In this document: piece after piece, positions 1 through 11,857 of the stretch
How the letters are laid out: every line of letters starts with the position of its first letter
Position numbering within the stretch: position 1 is the first letter of the stretch
DNA from: Ceratodon purpureus
Lineage: Eukaryota > Streptophyta > Bryopsida > Pseudoditrichales > Ditrichaceae
Direction: 5' to 3'
Length of the DNA stretch: 64,000 bases
Assembly (NCBI GenBank): GCA_014871385.1
Contig: CM026426.1
Span: 46,305,611-46,369,610, forward strand
Notes under the pieces: generated by a model
Databases searched by the model: none
Told to the model about the DNA's origin: nothing
What the model saw: only the letters and a program-made list of their open reading frames with translations
Position numbers and translations under genes: made by a program

Positions 1-299
1 GTGTACCGTCCAACATGAATTCCAACGCATGTAATTGTCAACAAATCAAGTTGTACAAGGGTTTAACGAATGGTGCCACTCCACCAGGCACTGCACAACG
101 AACGGACACAATCATGTAGTCAATGTTGAAGCGTCTCCGGAAATTGATCAAAATGTTCAAGGATTGGATCTCTCGCCGAGACAAATTGGTGCCATACGCG
201 GAGAATGGACGGCCTCTGCCTCCAACCACTGAAGAGCAGTTGGCAACCAAGGTTGTTCAAATAGACGTCCAACCCGGCTCCAGATGCCCGGACATCCGA
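1..299. other. no recognisable gene
   Basis: Only short overlapping ORFs without codon structure or motifs. A word GAATTCCAAC(G/A)CATGTA at about 18-33 recurs near 17,075-17,090, in front of another CGGCCGT-rich block, so this stretch may be the outer edge of a repeated E-type element. Confidence 0.3.
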
Positions 300-620
300 C
301 CCGAATGTCCCCCGTTCCGGACGTGGCGTCCCCAACGCTCAAGAATTACGTAGCGATAATAATTTTGCAACCCTCGGGGGGTAAAAAAATCTCCCAACTG
401 TCCGATCGGCCGATCCCGCCACCACGCCGCATTTCGGCCGTCGGATCGCATGGACAGCCGCAAGGTCGCTGAAGACAACTGCACCTTGATCCGACGGCCA
501 CGATGCGGCCGTTTTGGCCCATCACGAGCCGTCGGATGAGGGCAGCCCGCCTCGGCCGTCGCCGTGGCCAACCGCGACGGCCGAGGTCGGCTTCCCCTAT
601 ATAAGGGGAAGCCGCCTCTT
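300..620 (+). promoter_or_regulatory. GC-rich promoter block with CGGCCGTCGGAT words and a TATA box inside a palindrome
   Basis: CGGCCGT / GCCGTCGGAT words recur on both strands. They end at a TATA box (TATATAA, about 598-604) that lies in the loop of a perfect inverted repeat at 589-613, with arms GGCTTCCCC and GGGGAAGCC. A leader with a poly-G run and then the ATG of the kinase-like gene at 891 follow. The same layout precedes the gene at 21,458, which suggests a shared element-type promoter. The promoter role is inferred from position and the TATA box. Confidence 0.55.
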
Positions 621-728
621 CAATTTTTACCTCTTTTCTCCCATTTCGTGTGAGGCCGCTTCCTACTGGTGGGGGATTTGCTCCTTCTCCGTTGGATGTT
701 CTCACCGGGAGAAAGGGGTCTCTTTAAT

Positions 729-729
<1 letters not shown>

Positions 730-760
<31 letters not shown>
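730..760 (+). repeat. 31-base poly-G tract in the 5' leader
   Basis: Uninterrupted run of 31 G on the coding strand, 130 bases before the ATG at 891, followed by ACTTTTCGAATTTT. A 30-G run followed by a similar AGTTTTTGAATTTT sits at 21,327-21,356, 101 bases before the ATG at 21,458. The repeated placement argues against a pure sequencing artefact, although the exact length is unreliable. Confidence 0.8.
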
Positions 761-763
<3 letters not shown>

Positions 764-890
764 TTTCGAATTTTAAACGATTGTTTTCAAAACCTTTTGG
801 ATTACAATTGCTCCGATTAATCCTTGTGGGAATTGAGGGTTTATTTGGAGTTGCGTGTTCGATTGCTTGAAGCCTTGAAGGCTTTCCACG

Positions 891-3058
891 ATGCCAAAGA
901 ACAAGAAGCAGAAGAATGATGGGGAATGGGCGGACAAATACGATGACAAACCAACCTTACGTTGCAAGGATTTTGTTACGGCATTCATCGTGGATTTTTA
1001 CGAGCGGAACACCCTTGTTTCATTGAACAGTTGTTACGTTCGGTATGAGGAAGATGGGGCCAAGAAATTCAAGTCAAAGATGGAGCAAAAGATTATGGAT
1101 CATTTGATGCATCCGCAATGGGAATCCGAGAGACAGAAGCCCGGTTACCTTCATTTCGTGGAACAGCGTGCACATGATACGTTATGGAATGCTTGTGTTG
1201 TTGTGTCTAAGTATGTAAGGGAGCAAAAGGGGGGAGTCGAGGCCTTCAAGGATGTTATTTCAAAGGCAGATTGCTTCCAGAGACTAATGGCGCCCTTGAG
1301 GTCAAGAAAGCATCGACGGAACTCTGTTAAATGGTGGGATTCTCCGATTCGGAAGGAGATGGCGGCCGACTTACGTAGACGGCATTTGACTATCTTGTTA
1401 GACGATGCAATTTTCTATTATTTCGACAAAAAAATTCAGAGAGGTGGTTATGCTACCATATGAAGGGTTCGTATCAAGGGAAACCTGGAAATCCCACCAT
1501 TATGGGAGTTTGCTGAGAAACGGCCGCTCAATTGGTCTATGAGGCCGGATTTTGCACGTGTGGACCACAACAACGAATCTCTGGCGATAAGGATTCCCCA
1601 TCCTGGTCTCATCTGCTTCATGGCCATTCATCAGAGGGAACATATCGGATTCATGTACTGGTGGAATAGAGGGACCCTTCAAGCCATGCTACAGAGGGAC
1701 AATGAAGCCTCGGATGACCTCCACATCCACTACATCTTCAATAGGAATCTAGAGGATAGTGTGATACTAGAAAAGCGTCTCCGACTTTTCCGAAGTAAGC
1801 TGTTATGCTCGGTTGTAACCATGGAGATGTGAGATCAGGGCAGCAGGGGGTAACCAAGGGGGTAAGGAGTTCGAGCGGGTATGGGACCGGATAGTTAGTG
1901 CGACTCTAGAGATAGGGTACTTATCGGTAGAGAGAGACTTGAACAAGAGGAAGGCTGGTGACCGTGGTGTCCAGGTTGAACCGTGACAATAGACTTAGAG
2001 AAGTTTGTTCCTAGAACACCCAGGGACAGTCAAGGGTGACGACTGAGTTAAAGCAGACAGAGTACAGTATTTAGGCAACAGCTAAAGAAGATAGGCAGAT
2101 AGGGCATCTTTCAGAAGGGAAATTATGAGAGCTACCAATGCAAAGCAAAGGTGCGAGGGTGAGAGAGTGAGAGTGCAGCATGCCAAGGACTTAGCCTCGT
2201 GCCCGAGTGTCAACCAGGTCACCTCGGTATGTATTAAAGGAGAAAACAGAGAGTTCAAGAAGACAGCTTGTAAGCTTAAGTCTAGCCTTCATACAACATT
2301 TGGAGAGAGCCAAAACTGCTATTCGCTACGCCTTTTATACTATAGTATCCTTCCTAAATTCCTGCTTCTACTCGTAGTTCTGCCGCTAGTCCTTCTGTTT
2401 GGTAACTGCGGCTTCAGTTTGATACTCCCTGGCCGCCTTGTTACCCTGGCGGGTAACATAAGCGTACACAGCTTGCTTGGGCATTGTGTAACATCATAGA
2501 TGCTGTGCACAAATACGGTTACTTCCACAATGACTTGTCACCGGACAACATCCTACTTCACTTTCCGGAAGATGAGTCCAAGATCTACATCGGGGTTTGT
2601 GATTGGGGCTTGATGACGAAGATAGAGGAGAAGAGAAGGTCGCCTTGGGTTTTTGAGAGTGTCCATGAGATGGAGGAGACTATGAGGAGGCAATACTGGG
2701 TGGATCCTTGCGTGGTATACGTACACAAGGGAAGCCAAGATATTAGGATCGTTCTAGATTTGACGGCTGCATCGGAGGATTTCGCAACCGCGAAGATTGC
2801 GGCAACATGTGCACGGCATACCACGAAGCGGAGCCAGTAGAAACACGCCATTTCGAGAGGATCGGAAACCTCTGTATAGTTTTCGAAGGTTATCTTGATA
2901 GAGTTTGCCAAAACAACAGAGGAACGGTGGGTGGACTCGGACATCTTATTAACCGTTTCAGAGATACACACAACTGGCCCACTCCCAACGAGCACTACCG
3001 CGTGGGGTACAGATATGGAGAGGCATATCTACCTTTCCGAATTCCTATAATTTCATAA
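891..3058 (+). pseudogene. protein-kinase-like accessory gene, interrupted by an insertion
   Basis: The N-terminal part (891-1817) is one frame apart from an in-frame TGA at 1461-1463 (Arg-compatible), after which the same frame continues (KRPLNWSMRPDF...). The second part starts at about 2484 and contains HNDLSPDNILL, matching the kinase catalytic loop HRDxxxxN with Asn replacing Arg. CDWGL follows about 20 residues later, in the place of DFG. A frameshift near 2810 moves the end of the frame to the stop at 3058. I see no glycine-rich loop or VAIK lysine, so activity is doubtful. A 666-bp insertion (1818-2483) splits the domain just before the catalytic loop. The upstream promoter and poly-G leader match the gene at 21,458, so this looks like cargo of a mobile element rather than a host kinase. 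The start was chosen as the first ATG after the leader (MPKNKKQKND). Confidence 0.6.
1818..2483. mobile_element. 666-bp insertion in the kinase-like gene, possibly a solo LTR
   Basis: The kinase reading frame stops at about 1817 and resumes at 2484. The insert is flanked by near-identical pentamers, TTGTA (1813-1817) and TTGTG (2484-2488), compatible with a 5-bp target duplication. It has no coding potential. It has a TATA-like CTTTTATACTATAG near 2332 and GGTAAC/GTTACC words near both ends. Size and TATA box fit a solo LTR, but clean TG...CA ends are not seen, so the class is a guess. Confidence 0.4.
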
Positions 3059-3862
3059 TGTTTTTTTTCTTACCGGACGGCGGGCATAGCTCTCAGTAGT
3101 GAATAGTTATATTTAGATTCTAAACTATGATGAGATGTTGGAATCTCAATTGTTGTACATCGATCAATAGTTTGTTTATAAAGTTTATTTGCATATGGTT
3201 CAAATCTGGTCTCGTGTACTAAGATTGGTCTATTTCAACCCCTTGTCTTCTTTGGAAAAAGGATTTGCTCCACATATCCAGCTAAAAGTCGATAGTCTCA
3301 ATTCTAATTATGAAAATGATGTGATATGTGAATTGTAACCAATATGAGTTGTATGTTTTAGTCTTAGAAATATTGGCAAACCTATACTAAACTTCTTTTT
3401 GTGAAGACGAAACCGTAAGGGCCGCATAACATGATTGCTCATAATCCCCAGTACAAACAAATAGCTTAAATATAAATTTGCATCCCTCAAAAAGGATCAT
3501 TCACGATATTCTTATTAATTTAGCCAAATATATATTTGAAAATTATTGTGCATACTTGTCTTGAGATTCATAATATTCAACTGGTCGTAACTCATGTCAA
3601 TGGTAAGTTGTCATTTAAAAAATAGTGATATTGATAACAATGTGCAGTTAGAAGACCGTCAAGATTAGATTAAAAAGACATATTCATTTAAAATGTCAAA
3701 ACAACTACAATATAGAAGACAACACAACTACACTCTATTCCACTAATCCTATCTATTCCATTTGCAATATGTTGCACGTGCCAATTTCCTTAAGTCCGTA
3801 CATCTTAAACCTCCACCTACGAAACTACAAACTACGTACACACTATGCTTGCATCTGTAACT
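3059..3862. other. AT-rich gene-free stretch
   Basis: Follows the stop of the kinase-like gene. No coding frame, promoter-like block or repeat of note. Presumably 3' flank of the E element and the edge of the B element; I could not find terminal repeats here. Confidence 0.4.
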
Positions 3863-4985
3863 CTAGGCTGTAAATTTGTAATATGCGATGTCCACATTAA
3901 AGACTCGGTACGCTCCAATACTGTAGAAAGTACTACCACGCAACCCATTCTTATAGTCTCCCCTCCACCCTAATCCATTGTAGTCATATGGATGATAACA
4001 GTTTTCATCATTGGGGAGTTCGCTTGGACCTCCTCGATTGTGCATTTCTTGTAGCCCGTGCCCTGTAGAATTTGTCGAGGCTCTCAAAAGTCTCTCTCTC
4101 TCTCCTCGATCAATCTTTGATTATCCCGTCCAAGGTGGAACGCATGATTCTCCATTTGTAGTAAATAATTTTGCCTTGTACGCTCCAACTCTAATTCTTC
4201 CTCAAAATAGCTATCTCTTACAACTCGACCGGGAGGGTATCCAAAAGGAGGAGGTTGTACTCCGTCATCGGGATGAAGTACGTTGCAGTTTTCTCCGCTT
4301 TTGTGATCGGTGCCGTCGTTGTGATAACCTATAGGTGGAGGAAATACTCCAGGCGGAGTTTGAGAAGATGATCCGTAATCATCTTTTGCAAAAAGGGCAA
4401 ATGGGGTAGCATGACCACCATATCCGCGGTATGGAGGGGGAGTTGCGAAATGATCACGTCCCAGTCTCTGCGTAACTTCTTCGCAATCTAGGGAATAACC
4501 GTAAGGTACCTCTCTCGCAGGTGTTCGATGGCGCGGACTAGCACTCCTTAGAGGACTTGGTATTTCCGACCAGCCGTCTGTATAGTATCTTGATCCCGTT
4601 GCATTATCCGGCCAAGGTCATCCCCCATACGGTCCATACACATAATCCGTGAAGTCAAAGGATAATTGCTCTTCTTCGGGTTCCCCGTAGCCATAACCTT
4701 GTTCGTGGGGTCCCACGTCTTCACGTTCTCGCGAACGGTGTTCCCCAAGGGCAGAACATTGTCCATACTTCTGATGGTTAGTACGCGGTAACTCTCTGCC
4801 ACGATGCCTCCTGCAAATCCTTGGATTTTCGTTTGAGCAACGTCCTTGATAGTTGTCATCATTATCATTGCTTAAACGACGTCTCTCCTGTTCTTCAACA
4901 TTATATTCGATGGCTAGAGTTTGTATTCCAGCATCTTGTGTTGGTGGACTCCGACGGTTTGAAATAGGGTGAAAGCAGGCTACGC
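3863..4985 (-). pseudogene. Pro/Tyr/Gly-rich low-complexity protein gene
   Basis: On the minus strand an open frame runs from about 4985 to 4080, with QTLAIEYNVEEQERRRLSND near the start. It continues as charged, RERED-type and then Y/G/P/D-rich sequence (FTDYVYGPYGG, PPPFGYPPGRVVRD) and a short coiled-coil stretch (RQNYLLQMENHAFHLG, QRLIEERERDF). An in-frame TGA at 4618-4620 is Arg-compatible, and a frame change near 4080 leads to a similar G/Y/D/N-rich tail ending at 3863. No known domain is recognised; it looks intrinsically disordered. It lies next to the B transposase gene and its sequence contains GTAC words, so I assign it to the B element. The 5' end is undefined because no clear start codon or promoter is seen. 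Confidence 0.4.
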
Positions 4986-6039
4986 TAGTACGAAAATGGT
5001 GTCACAAACCATATTTTGAGAGGGATGTGGGTTTCAATATGTTCCTGATATGAATGTAGCATGTTCTTGACTGATTTGATTAAATAATATAGTTGGTGGT
5101 ATAAATAAGCGTCTATTAATATACTTACTATTAATAAACTCGATAGTGTGTGGACGTACTGAGTATATTAGTATACTACAGTTTCCTGTCACAGAGTATA
5201 TTGTTTGTGGAAATATACTTAGTTCTGTAGGTTCTATGATTTTTTTTTCAATGTCTTTTTCGTGATAGGTATAAAACATATAGCAGATGGATACTATGTT
5301 GAACAATTCGGACAATTGTAATCCATTGAACAATTTATTTAGAAAATGTCCAAGTTTGTCCATGTCTGTAAAACATGAGGAAGAAAAAGTTTTTTTTTTT
5401 TTTTTTTTTTTTGGCCCTTACAGAACACAGCGAATACCATGTGGGCTTCCTGTTTTCACGTACAAAAAAATAGTTTCATTGTAGTTATGATACTTTGTCA
5501 AAAAACGGAAACTAGGAGTTCGTACATACCATATGTACTGCCAAAGTATCTTGATATACTCTGTCAAAGTCATTCGAGCAATGGTATATGGACGCGTGGC
5601 ATTCTGGATCCAACTTTTCCGTAGCAACTCTCAGTCATGGGACAGGCAAAAAGCTGCGACCCCTCCTAAATTGAGCAAACTTTTATGGGACTGTTAACGT
5701 ATCTTTCTAATACGTGGACTTGATTGAGGTTAGGGTTTCCAGTGGGATCCAATTCTCCTCCAGCGTTACGGCGGTTCGGTGGTGGCTGAGTTATGTGGCT
5801 GCATGGGATGACTGTCTCAGATTCCTCGTTTCAGACTTCCCTCCATTTTGCTTTGGGGTGCTTCATGTGTTTTGCGTAGATCCGCTGGTGTTTGTAACTT
5901 CTGCAGCAACTGTGGGCGACAACTGGTGTAGAATAACCAGGTACCACCGATTCCAGACACCTTTGAATGTGTTCTATTGAGCAAATTTGAAAACTCTTAT
6001 GATTTTATACTGATATGTTTTCTACATGTTACTTGCAAG
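4986..6039. other. 5' flank of the B transposase gene, with GTAC/TATACT words and a poly-T run
   Basis: No credible gene. From about 5,090 the sequence is rich in TACT/GTAC/TATACT words, for example around 5,155-5,180 and 5,520-5,560, matching the word usage of the B element. A poly-T run of about 23 bases lies at 5,390-5,412. The open frame at 5,714-5,980 has no recognisable feature and lies just before the transposase start, so I read it as leader. Confidence 0.4.
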
Positions 6040-9000
6040 ATGGGAAACGCTAGAGCTCAGGATCGACGTCGCGGTGTAAAACGGCCTGGACCCGCCCAAA
6101 GAGCGCCATCTCCTGTACGATCTACACCAGCTCTCTTAGCAGCAAGGGAGAATGCTGCTAAACGGCAACGACAAAGCAGGGCGAGGATAAGACTCATAAT
6201 AGAACGGTCAGAGCACTTGGCGAGAGAGGGTGCAGAATTGGAGATTTCAGGTCGACGGGATGTTCTTAGAGTGTCCACCAGGATTTGTTCCTTCATTGTA
6301 GATGAGTTAGAGAACGAGTGTGATGGTCCGCGATTTCGTAAGGCTGTCGTGGAATCGGTTCTTAGAAATGCTGCCATTGTTCCACATTTGCCAGAATACT
6401 ATAGCTCGGAGTTAGAGGCCAAGGCTGCTCATACGTTCATTCAGTCATACAAAATGAGTTACAGATGTTGAAAAACCCTGTCTCAGCAGATAAGCTCGTG
6501 AGGAAGACCACCCTTTTAGAAGCAGCTGTTAGCAGTGATGTTTCTGGATTAAGAGCCTTATCTAGAGTTTTGGGCACAAATCCCAGAAACGTTTCCTCTG
6601 CCATTCAACGTCGTCGAAGTCTTCAATCGAGCGGGTTTTCCATTTTCAAGTTGCCTGAGAGGAGAAGGAGGGATGTAATTCCAAGCGAAACAAAGGAACT
6701 TGTGTTTACCTGGTGGAGTTCTGAAACTCGTGTCAGTGCCAACAAGAAGGATGTGACCAGGAAGAGGTTGGGGCCGAAAGTTTACAATCACCACGCTACA
6801 CACCTTCTACTGGAAAGCCATGTAAGAATTCTTACTTTGCCATTTGCTGTGAGAGAGTGTGCAAGGATCTGAGAAGGCAGTACCTTAAACATAAGTTTAG
6901 GCATACTGAGAATCAGTGCATATTCCTAATGAAATATCTTTTAAGTGAATTTGCACATACTTGTCGAACTCTGGAAGGACTCCATTATACTTTGTTCTAC
7001 CGAAGGTATCCACGCATACTGTAGCTGCCAGTATTTCCATTACTCTGTCGCACTCAGTAATGTATTAAGGAACCAGAATCAGAGTCTTCGTATTCGTTGT
7101 AGATACTCGTGTGGTATATCCATAGTACTACTAAAACCCACTTTGGTACATCTTTGTATTCTGTACATATCCCAAAAGTATTAGTACTCCTTTCATGAAG
7201 TCCATAGAGTATGCCTCCAAAGTCATAATGGTATATTCTTAGTAGCATGATGTACTTACAGAAGCCTTCATTTTACTTTATTGTAAATTCACAGTACTGT
7301 GATATACCTTGGAGAGGTTCTGATATACATCATATACATCACGACTGTGATTTCAAACTACTACTATATATTTTAGGGAGCTTTGGTTATACTTAATACA
7401 CAAGTGGTCTTATTTTGTAGTCAATAGAAGCCCTTGTATTACTTTGAAGTATTGTATTTCTCCCCAATTATACCTATGCAGTATACGTACTCCATTCCGA
7501 GTACATGGTAGTACAACAACTAAGTACTGGATTTTGTCTTCTGTTTTGCAGGCCACATTTTATGATCGTTTTGTTCAGACTCATCCAGATGCTGCCATTT
7601 CCATGCGTTCCTTCGAGATCCTTAAGCCATTCTTTGTTAAGAAGTGTAAAGACCGAAATGTCTGTTGCTGCAAGTACCATGTCGAATTGGATATGCTACG
7701 GGAGGCTTTCAACAGTATGAGGGATGCTGTGAAGGGAGTGCATTCTTCAATTTCTTGTAGTTGTTCATGTCCGGTTTGTGTTGATGCATCTTTGGATTCA
7801 TGTTCTGCACATTTGACCAAATTTGATGGAGTCACTAAGTTCTGGGAGCAGATTGTATGCCCAAAAGGGGAATCAGAGGAGTTCCATAAGCTCGAGTGCT
7901 TGATGGGTTCATGCTCAAGGTGCGGTGTAGATTCCTTGAAGTTGTGCCCGCTAGAGGAAGGAACTCCAGCATTCAACCTCAGGTGGCGGTGCTTCAACTA
8001 TGAAGTGGTTGGAGTCAACGATGATGGGGAACCACGGAAAAGAATCCAGGAAGTATTCATGGAAACCTCCTGTGTTCAGTTCATTGAATATTTGAAACCG
8101 AAGTTGCAGGAGTTTGTTAGTCACAACTTTGTTGCTAGATGGCAAGACGTACAATGTAGAGTTAGTATGAGAGAGTTACCATCTGATGCTATCCTCTCCC
8201 ATGTTGATTTTGCTGAAAATTATTCGTTTGAAATTCAGAACGAAATTCAATCCATGCATTGGCATTCAAATCAGATTACAATCCTTGTTCACATAACATA
8301 TCGATTAGATCCACTGACTAACACCATGGTGAAGGAGAGTCATTTCTATGTGTCCGATGATAAAACCCATGACACATTATTTGTACAGCATTGTTTCTTG
8401 CAGCATTGGGAGTGGTTGCAATTGCAAGGTGTTAGTGTACAGTGTCATTGGGTTTGGAGTGACGGATGTGCTGGACAATTCAAAGGAGCAAGACCCATGT
8501 ACTTTGTTAGCAGATATCCGGGTCTTACTAATGGGTGTGTAATGTCTTGGAATTTTTTTGGTACAGGCCATGGCAAAGGGGAATGGGACGGAGCAGGTGC
8601 CGTTGTGAAGAGGGCTTTGAGAACAGAGCAGTTGCACAATCCATGGCGGCAGTTACAAAATGCGGCAGATGCGGTTGACTTCTTGAAGGAGAAAATGGAA
8701 GGGCTTGTGGAGAGTTCTGTTGCTGGAAACAGAACAATATCTTATAGGTACTTTCACCTCATCAAAACTGATGATGTGGACCGCCAGCACCTTCATGGTT
8801 GCGAAACCATATCCGGTTCTCGAAAATTACACTCCATACAAGGGGTGTCTATCTCCGACCCAACATTGCTAATGGTGAGACAGTTGTCCTGTTTTTGTAG
8901 CCCCTGCATGGACGGTGATTGGGGAGCTTGCGAGAAGAATAGCCATGTCCAGGACTGGAGAGTCATTAAACTTGTTCCTTCCGATGTTTCATTTGTAAGG

Positions 9001-9447
9001 GAGCAGATGATATCAAGTCAGTTCGAGGTTGAAGGAGAAGAGCCATGGAATTACGCCGCAGAAGAGACATTGGGCGACTTGGTGGGTGTTGGTGATAATT
9101 TTGCAGTTCCGGCGATTGAAGGTAATGAGGAAGGGGTGGACTTCTACATTCTTCAATGTCAAAGGAAAAAACAGATTGTACGGGAGAAGTTTACCTGCGT
9201 TTGGGGTGGAGAGTTTGATGTAGGAGAATATGTCATTGCAGGGACTTATTATCAGAAATGGGGGAAGTCTCGAAATTCGTATGTGTACTTGAGGAATTCA
9301 AGAGTGGCTTACCTGAATGCCACCCTAGTGATTGCTTGTAGATTTCAGATGGTTCCAGCAGCTCACCGAGTGAAGGGAGATGAACCGGTTTACCAATTGC
9401 AAAGCGAAACCATCGATGTTATTAGGACTTCTTTAGAGGCATTATAA
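6040..9447 (+). CDS. DDE-type transposase-like protein of the B element, two exons
   Basis: Exon 1 (6,040-6,821, MGNARAQDRRRG...) is basic and helical. It carries one apparent 1-base frameshift at an A run near 6,456 (frame resumes at ELQMLKNPVSADK). The donor GTAAGA at 6,822 and acceptor TTTTGCAG at 7,551 remove an intron rich in GTAC words. Exon 2 (7,552-9,447) is uninterrupted for about 630 codons. It holds a cysteine-rich region (CCCKYHVELDML, CSCSCPVC, CSRCGVDSLKLC), then HVDFAENY, WSDGCAGQFKGA and NFFGTGHGKGEWDGAGA. The Asp, Asp and Glu of these three blocks are in the order and spacing of an RNase-H-like DDE triad. A C-terminal block CFCSPCMDGDWGAC follows. I recall related proteins in plants and animals but cannot name the superfamily. 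The long intact exon makes this the best-preserved transposase in the window. DDE assignment is inference from motif order. Confidence 0.7.
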
Positions 9448-9668
9448 TATATATTGTTGATGAAGTTTCTCAACCTCCACTTCAGATGTAGTATGTATTG
9501 ACTATAAATATATAAATTGAAATTCTGAAGAGTATCAGTTTCTGCATCAAACTATATACTATCCATTCTGTTTTTGGTACATGTGGTTCAAATGAATTGA
9601 AATACATCCTCTACAGATATTGTATATATTTGATTTCTACCTACACTACAATTGCTGAATGGAACCAT

Positions 9669-11752
9669 TTAACGCTTCTTCCACCTGCAGTACTTACTTC
9701 CACACACACAACGAAATGGAGGAATAGGATGGTCAGGATCCTCGAAATCCAGCCTATAGTCCCACGTAAGTTCTTCCCCTTCCAAAACTTTTCGGTTCGT
9801 AAAGAAAGCAACCTAGTCAAAACAGTAGTAAGAAGTGGTCAGAATAACAATACAAAATCCACAAATAATGTTTAGAATCCGAGCAGATCAGAGAATACTG
9901 AATTACTTCAGAGAATGTGAGAATACTTAGTACAGTGCAATAAAGCACTCACAGGTACTAGGAGATACTAGAATGTACTGACATGTATTAGCAAGTACTT
10001 ACACGTATCTGTGAAGTACTACCAGAGTACTACTAGGTAGTAACAGGTGCTTACACGTATCTTTGACGTACTAACAGAGTACTACTAGGTACTAACAGGA
10101 ACTAATAGATTAACGTAGTTACTAATATGTACTAACAAGTATATATAGTATACTAACGGGCTACTAACGGAGACTAATACATCCTCTACTGTACTAATAG
10201 GTAATTACATATATTAACAAGTACGATCCTCTCCCAAGGATTAATAAAAAAAATAGCAATTCAGCTCACCTGGTAGTACCCTCTTCTGGGGCTGTTGATT
10301 ATGACTGGCAAGTCGACCAGATTAGCATCGGAACACCTGAACAAGTACGCCACTTCTAGAATCAGCAAATACACCATTTCATGAGGTTGTAAAACCCCTA
10401 ATATCTAATCACATATTCATAACAGAAAGAATGTACTTCATTTGTATAGAATTTCCACCTGTGATTTAGAAATCTGGAGATGTTTCCGAATTCTGATGCA
10501 TCTATACAAAGTGCCTCATCGTCGTTGCATTCAAACTCAGCTCTCCAATCTGAATCCAAATTCATGGCATACTTCCCCATGCCCTTACGGGTTGATAATT
10601 CTGTACTTGTGATTATTTCTCCGACGTACTCGAAGACGAATGCTCCAGCCGGCAACTCTTCAAGAGTTTTAATGCCCCATTCCTTGTCGGAGTTGGTCCA
10701 GAACACCTGCAGCAAGCAAAGTAACAGAGGTCAGAACTGTTGTTAGGATGTTGCACCCAATAACTCTAACGGGAACTCTGATGCACAAAAGGAGATAGTA
10801 TCGGCTATTCACCTGTAGATTTTTAGTGACCCCGTGTTGGACCAGTCGGTTTGAGCAATGACTACGGCATGAGCAGCAAAGACCACACTCCTTCAGAAAA
10901 GTGTATGTTATATGCCCACAGCAATCTCCTTACTAAGAATTTGAACATTGACAGCTATCGCAATATTCATAAAGATCCTCGTCTTCGCCCATATGTTCTC
11001 GGATCACCTACAATGCCATCGGCCGAGAATACATTAGTATCCCTATCCCTCTGAAAAGAAATCAAGATTGGCAAAGCGAAACGAACGTAGAGTAGGGTCA
11101 GTAGAGTTTGTTTGTACTTACCATTTCAATGTAATGTGAATGCAAGAGGCCGGCCTCTGTATAAGGAGGTAACCCACCAGCGCTAAATGCACACGGGCAT
11201 GACCGGGAATTACCACAGCCAGACCAATTGCGACAGGTGCAAAGGTCTTCCGACCTTGTACGTTGTCTCGATTCTCCAACCGATTTGTGGAATATGCTTT
11301 CCCGTATGTATTGGAAAGCTTTTGGTAATTCGTGAGTTCCGTCTTCGCAGGTAACAGTGACGGGCCTTTTCTCGGCACCAAAAGAAATATCAGAAGATAT
11401 AACTTTTGGACCCAAGTCCTGCATGAATAGTGAACAGCTAAGAAATGCTCTAGCAAGACATACTCTGTTAGCAGTTAGAAGTATATAAACAGTATATAAA
11501 CGTTAGTATAGCAGCAGCAAGGGAAATAATTGTACCTCAATACAGTGTGCATCCTGATCTATATGGATCAGTGCATTTGAATTGTGTGCTAAGAGGCTAC
11601 CTATTATGTGCAACAATGGGGAAGTTTTTAACTCAAAAAAGCATACATAAATAATAAAGGTACCCATTCTAAGAGTACGATTGGCAGCACTTAGCTAAAC
11701 CCCCGCTATACCTGAACAACCCTGTGGACTAAAGGGATCCAAAAGAACAAGC
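9669..11752 (-). CDS. SUVR-like SET-domain histone H3K9 methyltransferase, multi-exon
   Basis: Exons on the minus strand: about 11,752-11,712, 11,600-11,536, 11,418-11,122, 11,050-10,813, 10,706-10,459, 10,336-10,270 and 9,812-9,669, all bounded by GT-AG with mostly compatible phases. Pre-SET cysteines: CTCRNWSGCGNSRSCPC and later FLKECGLCCSCRSHCSNR. SET: VFWTNSDKEWGIKTLEELPAG, YVGEIITSTEL, RFLNHRCSDANL (the SAM-binding NH motif) and ELTWDYRLDF. Post-SET zinc cysteines: FRCVCGSKYC, ending WKKR and TAA. This is the plant SUVR1/2/4 pattern, an enzyme that methylates H3K9 in nuclear chromatin, often over transposons. Exon 11,050-10,813 has a phase conflict and an in-frame TAG-TAA (10,930-10,935), so the copy may be damaged. 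No start codon or WIYLD domain is seen, and the first exon lies only about 105 bases beyond the RING gene's stop, so a RING-SET fusion transcript is possible. Its introns carry the B-element word array. Confidence 0.8.
9950..10230. repeat. GTACTAACA word array with a 10-11 bp period
   Basis: Inside the last SUVR intron, GTACT-like words follow each other every 10-11 bases for about 280 bp (for example GGTACTAGGAGATACTAG, then GTACTG, GTATTA, GTACTT, GTATCT, GTACT, GTACTAACAG). The sequence between them drifts while the spacing holds. This looks like an array of binding sites on one face of the helix, not a simple microsatellite. The same words are dense in the introns of the neighbouring transposase and RING genes. 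Confidence 0.75.
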
Positions 11753-11857
11753 CTGAATTAGATTAACAGGCTCTACGTTTAAGCTAAACACAAAATCATC
11801 ACTACATTTAGAAGTACAGCTAGAATCGAACTGTATCAATCAAGAGGAGCAGCGACA

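Noticed and set aside
5714-5980. 88-codon ORF upstream of the B transposase as a separate gene
   Set aside because: No domain or repeat copy elsewhere; it sits directly before the transposase start and is probably leader sequence.
7444-7551. Upstream ATG (7,444) as the transposase start
   Set aside because: The sequence before 7,552 is intronic in character (GTAC words, polypyrimidine, TTGCAG acceptor), and exon 1 at 6,040-6,821 supplies a better N-terminus.
9900-10250. CRISPR array or telomere-like repeat
   Set aside because: No direct repeat of constant sequence with unique spacers, and the context is an intron of a nuclear gene. The words vary at a 10-11 bp period.
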